Positions 22,981 through 33,195 are shown, numbered from the stretch's first letter. The stretch is DNA of 50,923 nucleotides from Bacteroidia bacterium (GCA_018680005.1 JAHHJQ010000078.1:1-50923), one strand, 5' to 3'. Numbers and translations: made by a program. Notes: generated by a model from the sequence alone, not told the origin.

Positions 22981-23518
22981 CCCTGGATAGCCCTAAGAAT
23001 CCGAAGGCTAAAATTGTTTCACTTGCATATTCGATAAATTTAGGCAAGACATCCATCTCTTCTTGAGTCCACTTTCCCAAAACAAAATCTACTTGTTGGC
23101 CACAGTGAAACTCCGAACCGATACCAAATCGTAATCTTGGATATTGACTAGTTGCCAGCATTTGCTGTATATCTTTGAGTCCGTTATGTCCTCCGTCAGA
23201 ACCTTTTCCTCGCATTCTTTGCTTGCCAAATGGAAGATTCTTATCGTCTGTCACAATAAGAACATTGTTTATTTTGATTTTCAATTTAGTCATCCAGTGT
23301 CGGACAGCCTTTCCACTCCTGTTCATATAGGTGGAGGGCTTCAAAAGATAATAGGTTCGACCTTTGGATTTTATTGAGGCTAGTTGTCCTAAAGTCTCAG
23401 TTTCCCATTTTGCGCCAAACTTATCGACAATTTGATCTACTATAGTGAACCCAATATTGTGTCGAGTATCCACATATTCTTCACCTATATTGCCCAAACC
23501 TACTATTAAATACTTCAT
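22955..23518 (-). CDS. pth: Peptidyl-tRNA hydrolase
   Basis: MKYLIVGLGNIGEEYVDTRHNIGF, KPSTYMNRSGKAV, GSDGGHNGLKDI; start at 23518 rather than 23581. Confidence 0.95.
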   Translation of the reverse strand: MKYLIVGLGNIGEEYVDTRHNIGFTIVDQIVDKFGAKWETETLGQLASIKSKGRTYYLLKPSTYMNRSGKAVRHWMTKLKIKINNVLIVTDDKNLPFGKQRMRGKGSDGGHNGLKDIQQMLATSQYPRLRFGIGSEFHCGQQVDFVLGKWTQEEMDVLPKFIEYASETILAFGFLGLSRAMNQYNRK

Positions 23519-23699
23519 CGGATCAGGGTCACTGATTTTCTGATTAAATCTTTTAAATAATTTGCAAAATCTCATTTGCATCCCTTGTTATCTTATTCAT
23601 AAAGGTACCATAATGGATATTTTGAATTGAACTGCGGGATACTAATCGTAACTTGCGATGACCATGTTCAGTTCATAATCTATCATAATCTATTCAAAT

Positions 23700-24209
23700 A
23701 TGGCTATATCCTCAACTGACGTTTATCCTGAATACTACGAAACATATATATCCAAAGTTCAAGAGCAAGATCTTTTAATGGCTCTGTTGAAGAATAAAGG
23801 TGATACAATAGATCTTTTCAGGAATGTAACCGCTGATAAAGAAGACTACAAATATGAAAAAGGGAAATGGTCCATCAAGGAAGTTTTGCAACACCTGATG
23901 GATACAGAAAGGGTCATGGCATATAGAGCACTAAGATTTAGCAGGGGTGACGATACCGAATTACCTGGTTTTGACCAAGATGTATTTACAAAAGAGTATC
24001 ACCTCGACTCCATTAATCTAGACCAATTGATTGAAGAATTTATATCAATTCGAAATTCTACAATTCTATTTTATAGACATCTGAGCGATAAGCATTTAGA
24101 CTATCGGGGTATAGCCTCAGGTTGGCCTATGTCTGTTAATGCCTTATTGCATGTAATTGTAGGGCACGCAGAACATCACAATAGAATTATCAATGAAAGA
24201 TATTTATGA
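23700..24209 (+). CDS. DinB-family protein
   Basis: 169 aa; KWSIKEVLQHLMDTERVMAYRALRF ... HVIVGHAEHHNRIINERYL metal-His pattern. Confidence 0.85.
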   Translation: MAISSTDVYPEYYETYISKVQEQDLLMALLKNKGDTIDLFRNVTADKEDYKYEKGKWSIKEVLQHLMDTERVMAYRALRFSRGDDTELPGFDQDVFTKEYHLDSINLDQLIEEFISIRNSTILFYRHLSDKHLDYRGIASGWPMSVNALLHVIVGHAEHHNRIINERYL

Positions 24210-24314
24210 ATTTTGATGTTTAGAAATAAGATTGACAAAGCAATCTGTGCTCTTCCATTTATCTGAATAGAGTAAAGAATACAAAGGATATCTCTAATTA
24301 GAACTATCGATTCA

Positions 24315-24345
24315 TTTGATTTCTAAGGATTTATTGTCATCTTTG
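24315..24345 (+). promoter_or_regulatory. Bacteroidota-type promoter-like element
   Basis: TTTG - 19 nt - CATCTTTG, close to the TTTG/TAnnTTTG consensus (one mismatch). Confidence 0.4.
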
Positions 24346-24347
24346 TA

Positions 24348-24517
24348 GCTCGCTTTGGCTTAAATTGGGCGGTTAAGAGTTCCGCGAATAGACATATATG
24401 GAATTTCTCCACTATTATTGAACGTACTTAAGCCAATAGCTCCGAGCACATTCACTTGACGTTACAATTACCTTTTCCGCATTTCCCGTGAACCTACGAT
24501 GTAGAGGTTATGTTTTT
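24348..24517 (+). ncRNA. Candidate structured RNA or 5' leader upstream of the TPR gene
   Basis: Nested pairing: GCTCG/CGAGC, TTGGCTTAA/TTAAGCCAA, GCGG/CCGC, AATAG/CTATT + TGGA/TCCA, then hairpin AACCTACGATGTAGAGGTT and TTTTT. Confidence 0.4.
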
Positions 24518-24542
24518 AGATTTTAGATTGATAACTATATAA

Positions 24543-25565
24543 ATGTTACCAACATTTAAAACAATTGTAGAAGGCCGTTTAGAATTCGGAAACGAGCGCG
24601 CTTATGAACAGGTGTTCAAGATGTTTTTGCACCGTTTGGAAAATTATTACAAGCATGATATTTTTCTTGATGAAGAGGAAATATTTAATGAAGATGTGCT
24701 TGCTCTGATAATTCCTCGTACAGTGGTTCAAAGTTCTGACAAAAGTTGGAAAAACACTGTCAGCCTATTAGAATATATCGCTCAATTTGCGATAGAAGGA
24801 AAAGTGCATGCCTGGGTAGTTGAGAGTGGAACTATAATCAAAAAGGTAAAGATCGAACCGTCTGGTGACAAAGCGGCGGTAATTGAGTTCAAACGTGGGT
24901 TTGAACTCATGAAAGACAAAGGCAAAGAGGAAGAGGCCATTGAAGCAATGGATGCAGCTATCAAAAAATACGAGAAGCATGCTCGTGCTTATGAAATCAG
25001 AGGGTTTATGAATATTCGTCTACAAAATTATTCAGATGCACTTAGGGATTTCACTAAGAGCATTAAACTCAATCCCAATTCACCATGGCCATATTACGGC
25101 AAGGCCAAGGTCAAAAAACATAACGGAGACTTTGAAGGAGCCATTGAGGAATTAGAATTTGGAGTTAAAAAATGTATCCCCCTGCAATCAATTCATTGGA
25201 GGATCCGAAGAATGAAAGCAGACTGTCTTCTTGAACTCAAGGATTATAAAGGGGCATTGTTAGATCTTAAACTTTATACCAATAGACGTATTAAACAAGA
25301 CGACCTAAATTATTTATGGAAAAAAGATGTTTTCTATAAGTATGGTCTTGCTTTATCCAATATTGGGGATTATAAAGAAGCGATTTCCGCATTCGATAAG
25401 GCTTTGGATTTTGCAGATCAAAAAGCTACTGTAAATGACGCTGAAATATACTTTCAAAAAGGTCTTGCCGCTAAAAAAGCAGGCGTCACAGGATATAAAA
25501 AAGACTTTACCAAAGCCAAGGATCTTGGCTACGACGAAACCAGATTAAGTGCGGTCTTAACTTAG
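24543..25565 (+). CDS. Tetratricopeptide-repeat protein
   Basis: 340 aa with TPR repeats (HARAYEIRGFMNIRLQNYSDALRDFTKSIKLNPNSPWPYYGKAKVKKHNGDFEGAIEEL). Confidence 0.88.
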   Translation: MLPTFKTIVEGRLEFGNERAYEQVFKMFLHRLENYYKHDIFLDEEEIFNEDVLALIIPRTVVQSSDKSWKNTVSLLEYIAQFAIEGKVHAWVVESGTIIKKVKIEPSGDKAAVIEFKRGFELMKDKGKEEEAIEAMDAAIKKYEKHARAYEIRGFMNIRLQNYSDALRDFTKSIKLNPNSPWPYYGKAKVKKHNGDFEGAIEELEFGVKKCIPLQSIHWRIRRMKADCLLELKDYKGALLDLKLYTNRRIKQDDLNYLWKKDVFYKYGLALSNIGDYKEAISAFDKALDFADQKATVNDAEIYFQKGLAAKKAGVTGYKKDFTKAKDLGYDETRLSAVLT

Positions 25566-26959
25566 TTCAAAATTACCTGGCCCACTGTATCCAAAAGAGC
25601 TCTTGTTGCAGCTTTATCCACATCTTGTGCATATACCCTCAATACAGGTTCCGTGCCCGACGGTCTAATCATTACCCATTGGGAATCGGCAAGCCAAAAC
25701 TTAAACCCATCAATCTTTTCAATCTTTTGAACCTCGTATTTCCCAAAGTTTGAATAGTGAGCATTGCTACATTTTTCAACAACCGATTCTTTTAGTTCCT
25801 GACTGATATGCAAGTCATCTCTATCGCAATGAAACGACCCCACTAACTGATACACTTCTTGAATAAGTTGCTTTAATGATTTTCCGGTTTTCGCCATAAA
25901 TTCAAGGATTACAAGCCCGATCCAAATTCCATCTCTCTCAGGTATATGCCCTTTAACCGCCAATCCACCAGATTCTTCACCACCAACAAGGACATCCTCA
26001 TTCAACATAATCTCAGCGATATACTTGAAGCCAATTTTAGTCACTTCAATTTCAAGGTCAAAATGTTTAGCAAGTTTCTCCATTTTATCTGTTACAGAAA
26101 AAGTAACAATTACTTTTCCATCCATCCCCTTATAAGCTTTCATGTAATATAATAGTAGTAACAAGATATGGTGGGAGTCTACAAACTTACCGTTCTCATC
26201 ATATAGCCCTATTCTATCTGCATCTCCATCATTTGCCAGACCCATTCTAAGATCCTCATTCTTAGACATTTTTTCTGACAATTCACCAAGGTTTCGATGA
26301 ATAGGTTCTGGTGCCTGGCCCAGAAAAGATGGGTTGAATTCGCAATGTAGAAACGTGGCATTTTTAAAAATCTTTTTTGCAACAGACTGTCCTGCACCAT
26401 ACATAGCATCGTAAGCTATGCGTATTCCAGATTCATTAATGGCTTCCATGTCAAAGGACTTATATACATGCATGAGGTACATATCTTCCATGTCCACATA
26501 TTCTATAAGCCCCTTATCTTTGAGTTCAGTGATGGTAGGTAAAACATTGATTGCCTTTTCTGGTATCAATTGTTCTACTTCCTCAATTTGCTTTGGTATC
26601 ATTGGTCCTCCTTCAGCAGATTTTAATTTGTAACCATTATATGAAGGTGGGTTATGACTAGCAGTGATTACTACACCAGCAGATGATCCGGTTTTGATGG
26701 TAGCTAATGAAACCATCGGAGTAGTAACAAAGTCAGTTGAAATCAATGATTTAATTCCAAAGTGGCCCATGACCTTTGCCGTACACTCAGAAAACATTCT
26801 ACCTCCAAATCTGCAATCATAGCCGATGACTATTTTTCTGCTATTTTTGTTTAGAAGCCATTTGGCTGTTGCTTCTGCAACACGTTTTACATTTTCTATG
26901 GTATAGTCATCCGCAATAATTGCTCTCCAACCATCTGTTCCAAATTTGATTTCTGCCAT
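25562..26959 (-). CDS. Phosphoglucomutase/phosphomannomutase family protein
   Basis: 465 aa; FGTDGWRAII, ITASHNPPSYNGYK, LANDGDADRIG, RPSGTEPVLRVYAQ. Confidence 0.95.
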   Translation of the reverse strand: MAEIKFGTDGWRAIIADDYTIENVKRVAEATAKWLLNKNSRKIVIGYDCRFGGRMFSECTAKVMGHFGIKSLISTDFVTTPMVSLATIKTGSSAGVVITASHNPPSYNGYKLKSAEGGPMIPKQIEEVEQLIPEKAINVLPTITELKDKGLIEYVDMEDMYLMHVYKSFDMEAINESGIRIAYDAMYGAGQSVAKKIFKNATFLHCEFNPSFLGQAPEPIHRNLGELSEKMSKNEDLRMGLANDGDADRIGLYDENGKFVDSHHILLLLLYYMKAYKGMDGKVIVTFSVTDKMEKLAKHFDLEIEVTKIGFKYIAEIMLNEDVLVGGEESGGLAVKGHIPERDGIWIGLVILEFMAKTGKSLKQLIQEVYQLVGSFHCDRDDLHISQELKESVVEKCSNAHYSNFGKYEVQKIEKIDGFKFWLADSQWVMIRPSGTEPVLRVYAQDVDKAATRALLDTVGQVILN

Positions 26960-27111
26960 AACCAGTTTTTAAATTATTGTAAAGATTCAAAAGTATTAAA
27001 GTCAAGCGTCTCTTGTAATAAAGTCCAAGTGAAATCTGACATATTTCTATTTTAGCTCTGAAGAAGCAAAATAGAAAGATTCTTTTCATTCCAAAAGATT
27101 TATCATGTGAT

Positions 27112-27756
27112 ATGAAAGATACCTACAGACATAAAGGATTGAGAAAGAATCTCGTAAATACCTTAAGCAGCAAAGGGATTCAAAATCAAAAGGTATTAGA
27201 CGCTATTGCATCGATTCCAAGACACTTTTTTTTTGATAAGGAATTTGAAGATTGGGCTTATGAAGATAAAGCATTCCCAATAGGCTGTGATCAAACCATC
27301 TCACAGCCTTTTACAGTGGCATATCAAACACAGCTTTTAAATGTTGAAAAGCGGGACAAAGTGCTTGAAATCGGTACCGGTTCCGGTTATCAGGCTGCAA
27401 TATTGGCGTATATGGGCGCAAGGGTTTTCTCTATCGAACGACAAAAAGTCTTATTTGATAGAACCAAAGCTTTTTTGGGTAAAAATGATTTTGGAAATAT
27501 TCGGATGTTTTACAAAGATGGTTTTGAGGGACTGCCGGAATTCGCACCTTTTGACCACATTTTGCTAACTGCAGGTGCCACCAAATTTCCGGATACATTG
27601 GGATCTCAACTTAGGATTGGAGGGAACATGGTCATTCCAATCGGTAAACATATACAAACTATGTATCGATACACGCGTGTAAGCGAAGTTGACTTTGATG
27701 AAGAGATATTTGCTGAATTTCGATTTGTCCCAATGCTCCCGGGAGTAAATCCCTAG
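27112..27756 (+). CDS. pcm: Protein-L-isoaspartate O-methyltransferase
   Basis: 214 aa; VLEIGTGSGYQAAILAYMGARVFSIER, IPRHFF, DQTISQPFTVA. Confidence 0.95.
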   Translation: MKDTYRHKGLRKNLVNTLSSKGIQNQKVLDAIASIPRHFFFDKEFEDWAYEDKAFPIGCDQTISQPFTVAYQTQLLNVEKRDKVLEIGTGSGYQAAILAYMGARVFSIERQKVLFDRTKAFLGKNDFGNIRMFYKDGFEGLPEFAPFDHILLTAGATKFPDTLGSQLRIGGNMVIPIGKHIQTMYRYTRVSEVDFDEEIFAEFRFVPMLPGVNP

Positions 27757-28298
27757 TTTACAGTTCTACCCCGGACTACTGAAGAACGTATTCCAATTTT
27801 ATGTGCTTTTTTAACATTCACTAGAAGATGTGAAAAAGATGCACCAAGCTCAGTAATATACGTTTCACTATCATAGGTGATCTTCCCTTTTCGGTTCTTC
27901 CATTCTTGAGCCAGAAGAACATATTTACCACCAGATTTTGGATTTGGTCCAAACATTAAAAATTTTTGGTTTCCTGATTGCTCAAAACTGATTCCAAATC
28001 GATTTGATTTTGGCAAAAAAACGAGAACGCCTGGAGTCTTGGCAGGAATAATTACCTCTTGAACTTTTCTATCTCTCAAGTCTTTGATTTTACCGTCGAC
28101 TATTTCACTTGCCCCCCTGGACTTTGACCTTCTCAAAACAACTTCTCTGGACAGATAAAACTGTATCGATTTAAGGTCGTCTTCATTCCAGGCATAGCGA
28201 TCATACATATCCTGCGTAAAAGGATGCATTTTAGGACTACAGGATGTTATAATGACTACAAGAAAACAACTCAAAATAAGCTTAAAGGATATAGACAT
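27753..28298 (-). CDS. Hypothetical lipoprotein
   Basis: 181 aa with lipobox VIITSCSPKMHPFTQDMYDRYAWNEDDLKSIQFYLS. Confidence 0.65.
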   Translation of the reverse strand: MSISFKLILSCFLVVIITSCSPKMHPFTQDMYDRYAWNEDDLKSIQFYLSREVVLRRSKSRGASEIVDGKIKDLRDRKVQEVIIPAKTPGVLVFLPKSNRFGISFEQSGNQKFLMFGPNPKSGGKYVLLAQEWKNRKGKITYDSETYITELGASFSHLLVNVKKAHKIGIRSSVVRGRTVN

Positions 28299-28493
28299 TT
28301 TGATTCTTTTTATGCCTTCACTCTAATTCCAAATTAAGGTCAATTTCGAAGGCACGCTGGGCTTCAATGTTGGTTTAACTAATAATTAACCAGATTGCAT
28401 GTCACATTTTTACCAATGCACATATTAGCAGAAAATGTCATCTGGTACAATGTTGGAGACATTGTAGTCAAGAACGCACAAAAGCAAGACGTT

Positions 28494-29162
28494 ATGAAAA
28501 AATATATGAAACCATTCACTACGCTATTCTTACTACTTTCTCTAATAATTTCATCGGTTAAAGCCGAAGTAGGATATTCCATTGAACTCAAAGCTCAAGG
28601 GCTGGAAATTGGTAATTTGTTAGAATGGGCCACTGATGCTGAAGTGAATACGTTGATGTTCGTAATTGAAAAATCTGAGAATGGTTTAGATTTTGAAAAT
28701 GTAGGAGTCGTTAATGCAGAAGGAGGAAATGAAGAAAAAATTTATAGGTTCTTTGATACAGAGGCCAGTGGCGAGACTGTATTCTATAGATTGAAAGAAA
28801 TTGATATCGACGATAACTTTAGTTTTTCTAGAACTGTAGTTGTAAAAAGGAATTCTCCTAACTACTTTAAAGTTACGGGCATGAGTAACACTGTAACTGA
28901 TAAGGAGTTTTCCGTAACCTTAGAAACGGTAGTAGAAAAGGAATTAAACTATGCTCTTTTGGATATCAAAGGTGAGGAGTTGTTTACAGCATCAATACAA
29001 TTAGATCCACTGGAAGAAAACAAAATTAAGCTCGACTTGGTGAATTTGGAAGAAGGAATCTACAAAGTTATTATGCAGTTGGACAAAGAAAGAGAATCCT
29101 TAATCATCTTGAAAACTAAAGGTGAGTTCGACAGAGACACTAATGTAGCAAGCAAGAAATAA
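28494..29162 (+). CDS. Small exported protein with FnIII-like module and a C-terminal region resembling a T9SS sorting domain
   Basis: Signal peptide MKKYMKPFTTLFLLLSLIISSVKA; LEWATDAEVNTLMFVIEKSENGLDFENVGVVNAEG..VFYRLKEIDIDDNFSFSRTVVV; EEGIYKVIMQLDKERESLIILK; start 28494 preferred to 28395. Confidence 0.65.
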   Translation: MKKYMKPFTTLFLLLSLIISSVKAEVGYSIELKAQGLEIGNLLEWATDAEVNTLMFVIEKSENGLDFENVGVVNAEGGNEEKIYRFFDTEASGETVFYRLKEIDIDDNFSFSRTVVVKRNSPNYFKVTGMSNTVTDKEFSVTLETVVEKELNYALLDIKGEELFTASIQLDPLEENKIKLDLVNLEEGIYKVIMQLDKERESLIILKTKGEFDRDTNVASKK

Positions 29163-29194
29163 TTAAGATATTACTGATACTAATATTCATTTTT

Positions 29195-29224
29195 AGCCTG
29201 GGTCCCAAGATTCAGGCTTTTTTA
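29195..29224 (+). terminator. Rho-independent terminator
   Basis: AGCCTG-GGTCCCAAGATT-CAGGCT followed by a T-tract. Confidence 0.75.
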
Positions 29225-29237
29225 TATGGAATATAAC

Positions 29238-29693
29238 TCAAATAAGAGAAGAGAATCTTTTGCTTTTGAAAAATGATGTCAACAGCTTGCTACAATCATT
29301 TTCCAACACGCCATATGACAACTTGGTTTGGGGATGAAGTATTGATTTGCCTACCGTCATGAATCCATTCTTTTCATCTACGGCTCCATATACAATCTTA
29401 CCGATTTGTGCCCATTTAAGAGCACCTGCACACATTATACACGGTTCTAGCGTCACATAAAGTGTACATTGCTTTAGATACTTGGATTGGAGATAATTTG
29501 CCGCGGCAGTGATGGCTATAATTTCTGCATGAGCCGTCACATCATGCAATTGTTCGGTGCTGTTATGCGCTTTGGCAACAATGTACTCATTGCATACAAC
29601 TATTGCTCCTACCGGCACTTCTCCAAGTTCGAATGCCTTCTTGGCTTCATCAAGCGCTTTGGTCATGAAATACTCTTCAGAGAATAACTCCAT
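29238..29693 (-). CDS. tadA: tRNA-specific adenosine deaminase
   Basis: 151 aa; DVTAHAEIIAI, TLEPCIMCAGAL. Confidence 0.93.
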   Translation of the reverse strand: MELFSEEYFMTKALDEAKKAFELGEVPVGAIVVCNEYIVAKAHNSTEQLHDVTAHAEIIAITAAANYLQSKYLKQCTLYVTLEPCIMCAGALKWAQIGKIVYGAVDEKNGFMTVGKSILHPQTKLSYGVLENDCSKLLTSFFKSKRFSSLI

Positions 29694-29739
29694 TGCTTAT
29701 AGAAAAATATTGATTGCTAGTTGTGCAAATTAAGTAATT

Positions 29740-31233
29740 TTGCAAATGGAATTAATAAACTCATCCAACAAGAATCTTTTAGTACAAGGTCTTACCTTTG
29801 ACGATGTACTTCTTATTCCGGCATATTCTGAAGTCGTTCCACGTGATGTTGATACATCAACCCAATTGACGCGAGAATTAAAATTAAATGTACCTATAGT
29901 TTCCGCAGCTATGGATACCGTATCTGAGAAGACTTTAGCCATAGCTATTGCTCGACAAGGTGGATTAGCATTTATTCATAAAAACATGCCCATCGAACAT
30001 CAGTCTGATCAAGTCAGAAGTGTGAAAAGATCAGAAAGTGGCATGATCATCGATCCTGTCACTTTGACCAAGAATGCTACAATTGGTGATGCACAGGAAT
30101 TAATGAAAAGATACAAGATAGGTGGAATCCCCATTATAGATAAAAATGACAAACTTATTGGAATTCTGACCAATAGAGATTTGAGATTTGAGACAGATCG
30201 AACTCAATTGGTTAGCAATTTAATGACTACCGAAAATTTGATTACTACTAATGAAGGCACTACTCTGGAAGCTGCCAAAACCATACTTCAAAAATATAAA
30301 GTTGAAAAATTACCTGTTGTCGATGATTATGGTAAACTAGTTGGTCTAATCACCTACAAGGATATTATGAAGGTTCAGGACTATCCTAATTCCAGTAAAG
30401 ATAAGTATGGAAGGCTAATGGTTGGTGCTGCTGTTGGTGTCGGCGGCGACACCTATGAAAGAGTTGATGCACTTGTAAATGCTTATGTTGATGTCATATG
30501 TGTGGATACTGCTCACGGACATTCCAAAGGAGTACTGGATACCGTGAAACATATAAAAAAGACATATCCCAACCTTCAAGTAGTTGGGGGTAACGTGGCT
30601 ACTGGAGCAGGTGCTGCTGCACTGGCAGAAGTAGGTGCGGATGCGGTGAAGGTTGGTGTAGGCCCGGGAAGCATTTGTACTACCAGAATAGTGGCTGGAG
30701 TAGGAGTTCCACAATTAACCGCAATATTCAATGCAAGCCAGGCCTTAAAAGGTACCGACATACCTGTTATCGCCGATGGTGGCATAAGATATACAGGTGA
30801 TATTGCTAAAGCTCTTGTGGCTGGTGCAAATACTATAATGGCAGGTTCTCTTTTCGCCGGTGTCGAAGAGGCTCCAGGAGAAACAATTATATACCAGGGA
30901 AGGAAATTTAAAATTTATAGAGGCATGGGATCTATAAGTGCTATGCAACTTGGTTCAAAAGACAGATATTTCCAGGGGGAAGAAACTGATGCAAATAAAC
31001 TTGTTCCGGAGGGAATCGAAGGAAGAGTTCCATACAAAGGAAATCTCGCTGAGGTGATGGTTCAGTATGTAGGAGGTTTAAAATCAGGTATGGGCTATTG
31101 CGGAGCAGCCGACATTGTTGCACTTCAAAATGCTAAGATGATCAAAATAACAAGTTCAGGAATTCTAGAAAGTCACCCTCACAATATCAATATAACAAAG
31201 GAAGCTCCCAATTATTCCGTACGTAGTAATTAA
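29740..31233 (+). CDS. guaB: IMP dehydrogenase
   Basis: 497 aa; [18 protein letters not shown] domains, [17 protein letters not shown]; start may be the second Met at 29746. Confidence 0.98.
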   Translation: MQMELINSSNKNLLVQGLTFDDVLLIPAYSEVVPRDVDTSTQLTRELKLNVPIVSAAMDTVSEKTLAIAIARQGGLAFIHKNMPIEHQSDQVRSVKRSESGMIIDPVTLTKNATIGDAQELMKRYKIGGIPIIDKNDKLIGILTNRDLRFETDRTQLVSNLMTTENLITTNEGTTLEAAKTILQKYKVEKLPVVDDYGKLVGLITYKDIMKVQDYPNSSKDKYGRLMVGAAVGVGGDTYERVDALVNAYVDVICVDTAHGHSKGVLDTVKHIKKTYPNLQVVGGNVATGAGAAALAEVGADAVKVGVGPGSICTTRIVAGVGVPQLTAIFNASQALKGTDIPVIADGGIRYTGDIAKALVAGANTIMAGSLFAGVEEAPGETIIYQGRKFKIYRGMGSISAMQLGSKDRYFQGEETDANKLVPEGIEGRVPYKGNLAEVMVQYVGGLKSGMGYCGAADIVALQNAKMIKITSSGILESHPHNINITKEAPNYSVRSN

Positions 31234-31841
31234 TGAGCACATTATTACCCGAGTCTTTCTACTTATCAAAAGATGTTTTGCATATTGCTAAATCACTAAT
31301 AGGCAAAGTTATCAATACCAATATTGAAGGCAAATTTACTTCAGGAATGATTGTAGAGACAGAGGCATACCGGGCACCTGATGATAAGGCATGTCACGCT
31401 TACAATAATCGTCTCACGAATCGAACAAAAGTGATGTTCGAAAAAGGAGGAATCGCTTATATCTACCTTTGTTATGGAATTCATCATTTATTCAATGTAG
31501 TTACAGCTGATGCCGGGTTGGCACATGCAATCCTAATCAGAGGAATTGAACCCCTAGACGGTATATCAACAATGTGTGACCGCAGAAGAAAAAGCAAAAT
31601 TGATTATTCACTAACATCGGGACCAGGAACAGCTTCCCTGGCGTTAGGCATTACTTCTAAGCTATCGGGAATATCTATAACGAAAACAAATAGCCCTATA
31701 TATCTTACCGATTATAAAACTTTCCACAAGGAACGCATATTTGCCTCACCGAGGGTTGGAATAGACTATGCTGAGGAATGTGCCAAGTGGCCGTGGAGAT
31801 TCAGACTGAAAGAATCACCATGGACAAGTAAGCCAAACTAA
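31233..31841 (+). CDS. DNA-3-methyladenine glycosylase (AAG/MPG family)
   Basis: 202 aa; VETEAYRAPDDKACHAYNNRLTNRTKVMFEKGGIAYIYLCYGIHHLFNVV; TAATG coupling to guaB. Confidence 0.93.
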   Translation: MSTLLPESFYLSKDVLHIAKSLIGKVINTNIEGKFTSGMIVETEAYRAPDDKACHAYNNRLTNRTKVMFEKGGIAYIYLCYGIHHLFNVVTADAGLAHAILIRGIEPLDGISTMCDRRRKSKIDYSLTSGPGTASLALGITSKLSGISITKTNSPIYLTDYKTFHKERIFASPRVGIDYAEECAKWPWRFRLKESPWTSKPN

Positions 31842-31914
31842 ATTTTTAGGAAATCTAATTTTAACTTTTTCGAAATGTATTATCAACTTGTGTTGACGTC
31901 ATTTATATAGAATA

Positions 31915-33195
31915 TTGGATGATATGAGATTTTTAGTTTTGACCATTTTGTTATTATTGCCTTCATTCCTAAGCCAAGGTCAACCCACCTCAGGTTATAT
32001 TGCTGAAGATGATGTTTATGTTGACTATGTCAAATCAATAAAATTTCACATCGTAGGATTACCGCTTAGTATGCCCATAATTGATTTGAGTTCCTCTTCA
32101 TTTCTAGAATTTTCATTTGATGATCTAAGTGATAATGTTAACGACTACTCATATACAATAATCCATTGTGACTCGGATTGGCAACCTTCTAATCTGAACG
32201 AAATGGAGTACATAGATGGGTTTACAGAAGCAGACATAGAAAATTATGAATTTGGATACAATACCTTTACACCTTTCACACATTACAATTTATATCTCCC
32301 TAATGAAGATTTGAGATTCACAAAATCAGGTAACTATGTTTTACTAGTATATGATGATGACACGGATGCACCTATCATAACAAGAAGATTTTGTGTTGTG
32401 GAACCTCAAATGTCGATCAATAGCATCATGACACCTACGTCAAATGTGTCAAAGTCCAGAACTCATCAAGAATTGGATTTCACTGTTATACACAGGGGCA
32501 TCAATGTAAGAAATCCGCAATCTGAGATCAAAGCAACTGTGGTACAAAACGGGAATTGGCAAACAGCTAAAACAGGTTTGTCTCCACTTTTCACTCGTCC
32601 AGAGGAAATGAGATTCGACTATCAAGATAAAATAGTTTTCCCTGCTCTGAATGAATATAGAAACCTGGACTTGAGATCATTTCAATATAGAACTGAAAAC
32701 GTACTTGAAATTCAGGATGAAGGAAGGTCTTATAACATCATTCTAAAACTGGATGGGAAACGCGAATTTGAGCCTTATTCTTTTATCAAGGACTTGAATG
32801 GTGGATTCGTCATAGAAAACAATCATTTTGATGACTTCGACTTGGAGAGTGATTATGGAAACATCGTATTCACCTTGGATTGTATCAGACCTTTCAGAAA
32901 TGCTGAAGTCTATATCGTTGGTGGAATGACAGATTGGAAATTGCGCGAAGAAAATCGGATGACTTTCAACGAGACATATTATGCATATATGGGAGATATA
33001 TTTCTGAAACAAGGATTCTATAATTATCTATATGCAGTAGTTGATAAAACAACGGGGCATATTGCCTATAAGAACACCGAGGGATCTTGGTTTAACACGG
33101 AAAACAATTATACCATCTTGGTTTACTATCGCCCATTTGGTGAAAGATATGATCGGTTGGTGGCCGTTTCCACTATCAACTCTTTTCAAAACTAA
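31915..33195 (+). CDS. DUF5103 / type IX secretion system plug-like protein
   Basis: 426 aa with N-terminal signal; two-domain architecture (DNVNDYSYTIIHCDSDWQPSNLNEMEYIDGF; VYIVGGMTDWKLREENRMTFNETYYAYMGDIFLKQGFYNYLYAV) matching DUF5103 as I recall it. Confidence 0.75.
   Translation: MDDMRFLVLTILLLLPSFLSQGQPTSGYIAEDDVYVDYVKSIKFHIVGLPLSMPIIDLSSSSFLEFSFDDLSDNVNDYSYTIIHCDSDWQPSNLNEMEYIDGFTEADIENYEFGYNTFTPFTHYNLYLPNEDLRFTKSGNYVLLVYDDDTDAPIITRRFCVVEPQMSINSIMTPTSNVSKSRTHQELDFTVIHRGINVRNPQSEIKATVVQNGNWQTAKTGLSPLFTRPEEMRFDYQDKIVFPALNEYRNLDLRSFQYRTENVLEIQDEGRSYNIILKLDGKREFEPYSFIKDLNGGFVIENNHFDDFDLESDYGNIVFTLDCIRPFRNAEVYIVGGMTDWKLREENRMTFNETYYAYMGDIFLKQGFYNYLYAVVDKTTGHIAYKNTEGSWFNTENNYTILVYYRPFGERYDRLVAVSTINSFQN

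Noticed and set aside
24229-24246. AGATTG-ACAAAG-CAATCT hairpin after the DinB stop as a terminator
   Set aside because: Only 6 bp, A/T-rich and not followed by a T-tract
15363-31841. Two alkylation-repair glycosylases (AlkA-like and MPG-like) plus TrhO as a linked DNA/RNA repair island
   Set aside because: They are about 15 kb apart, separated by unrelated housekeeping genes; no operon linkage
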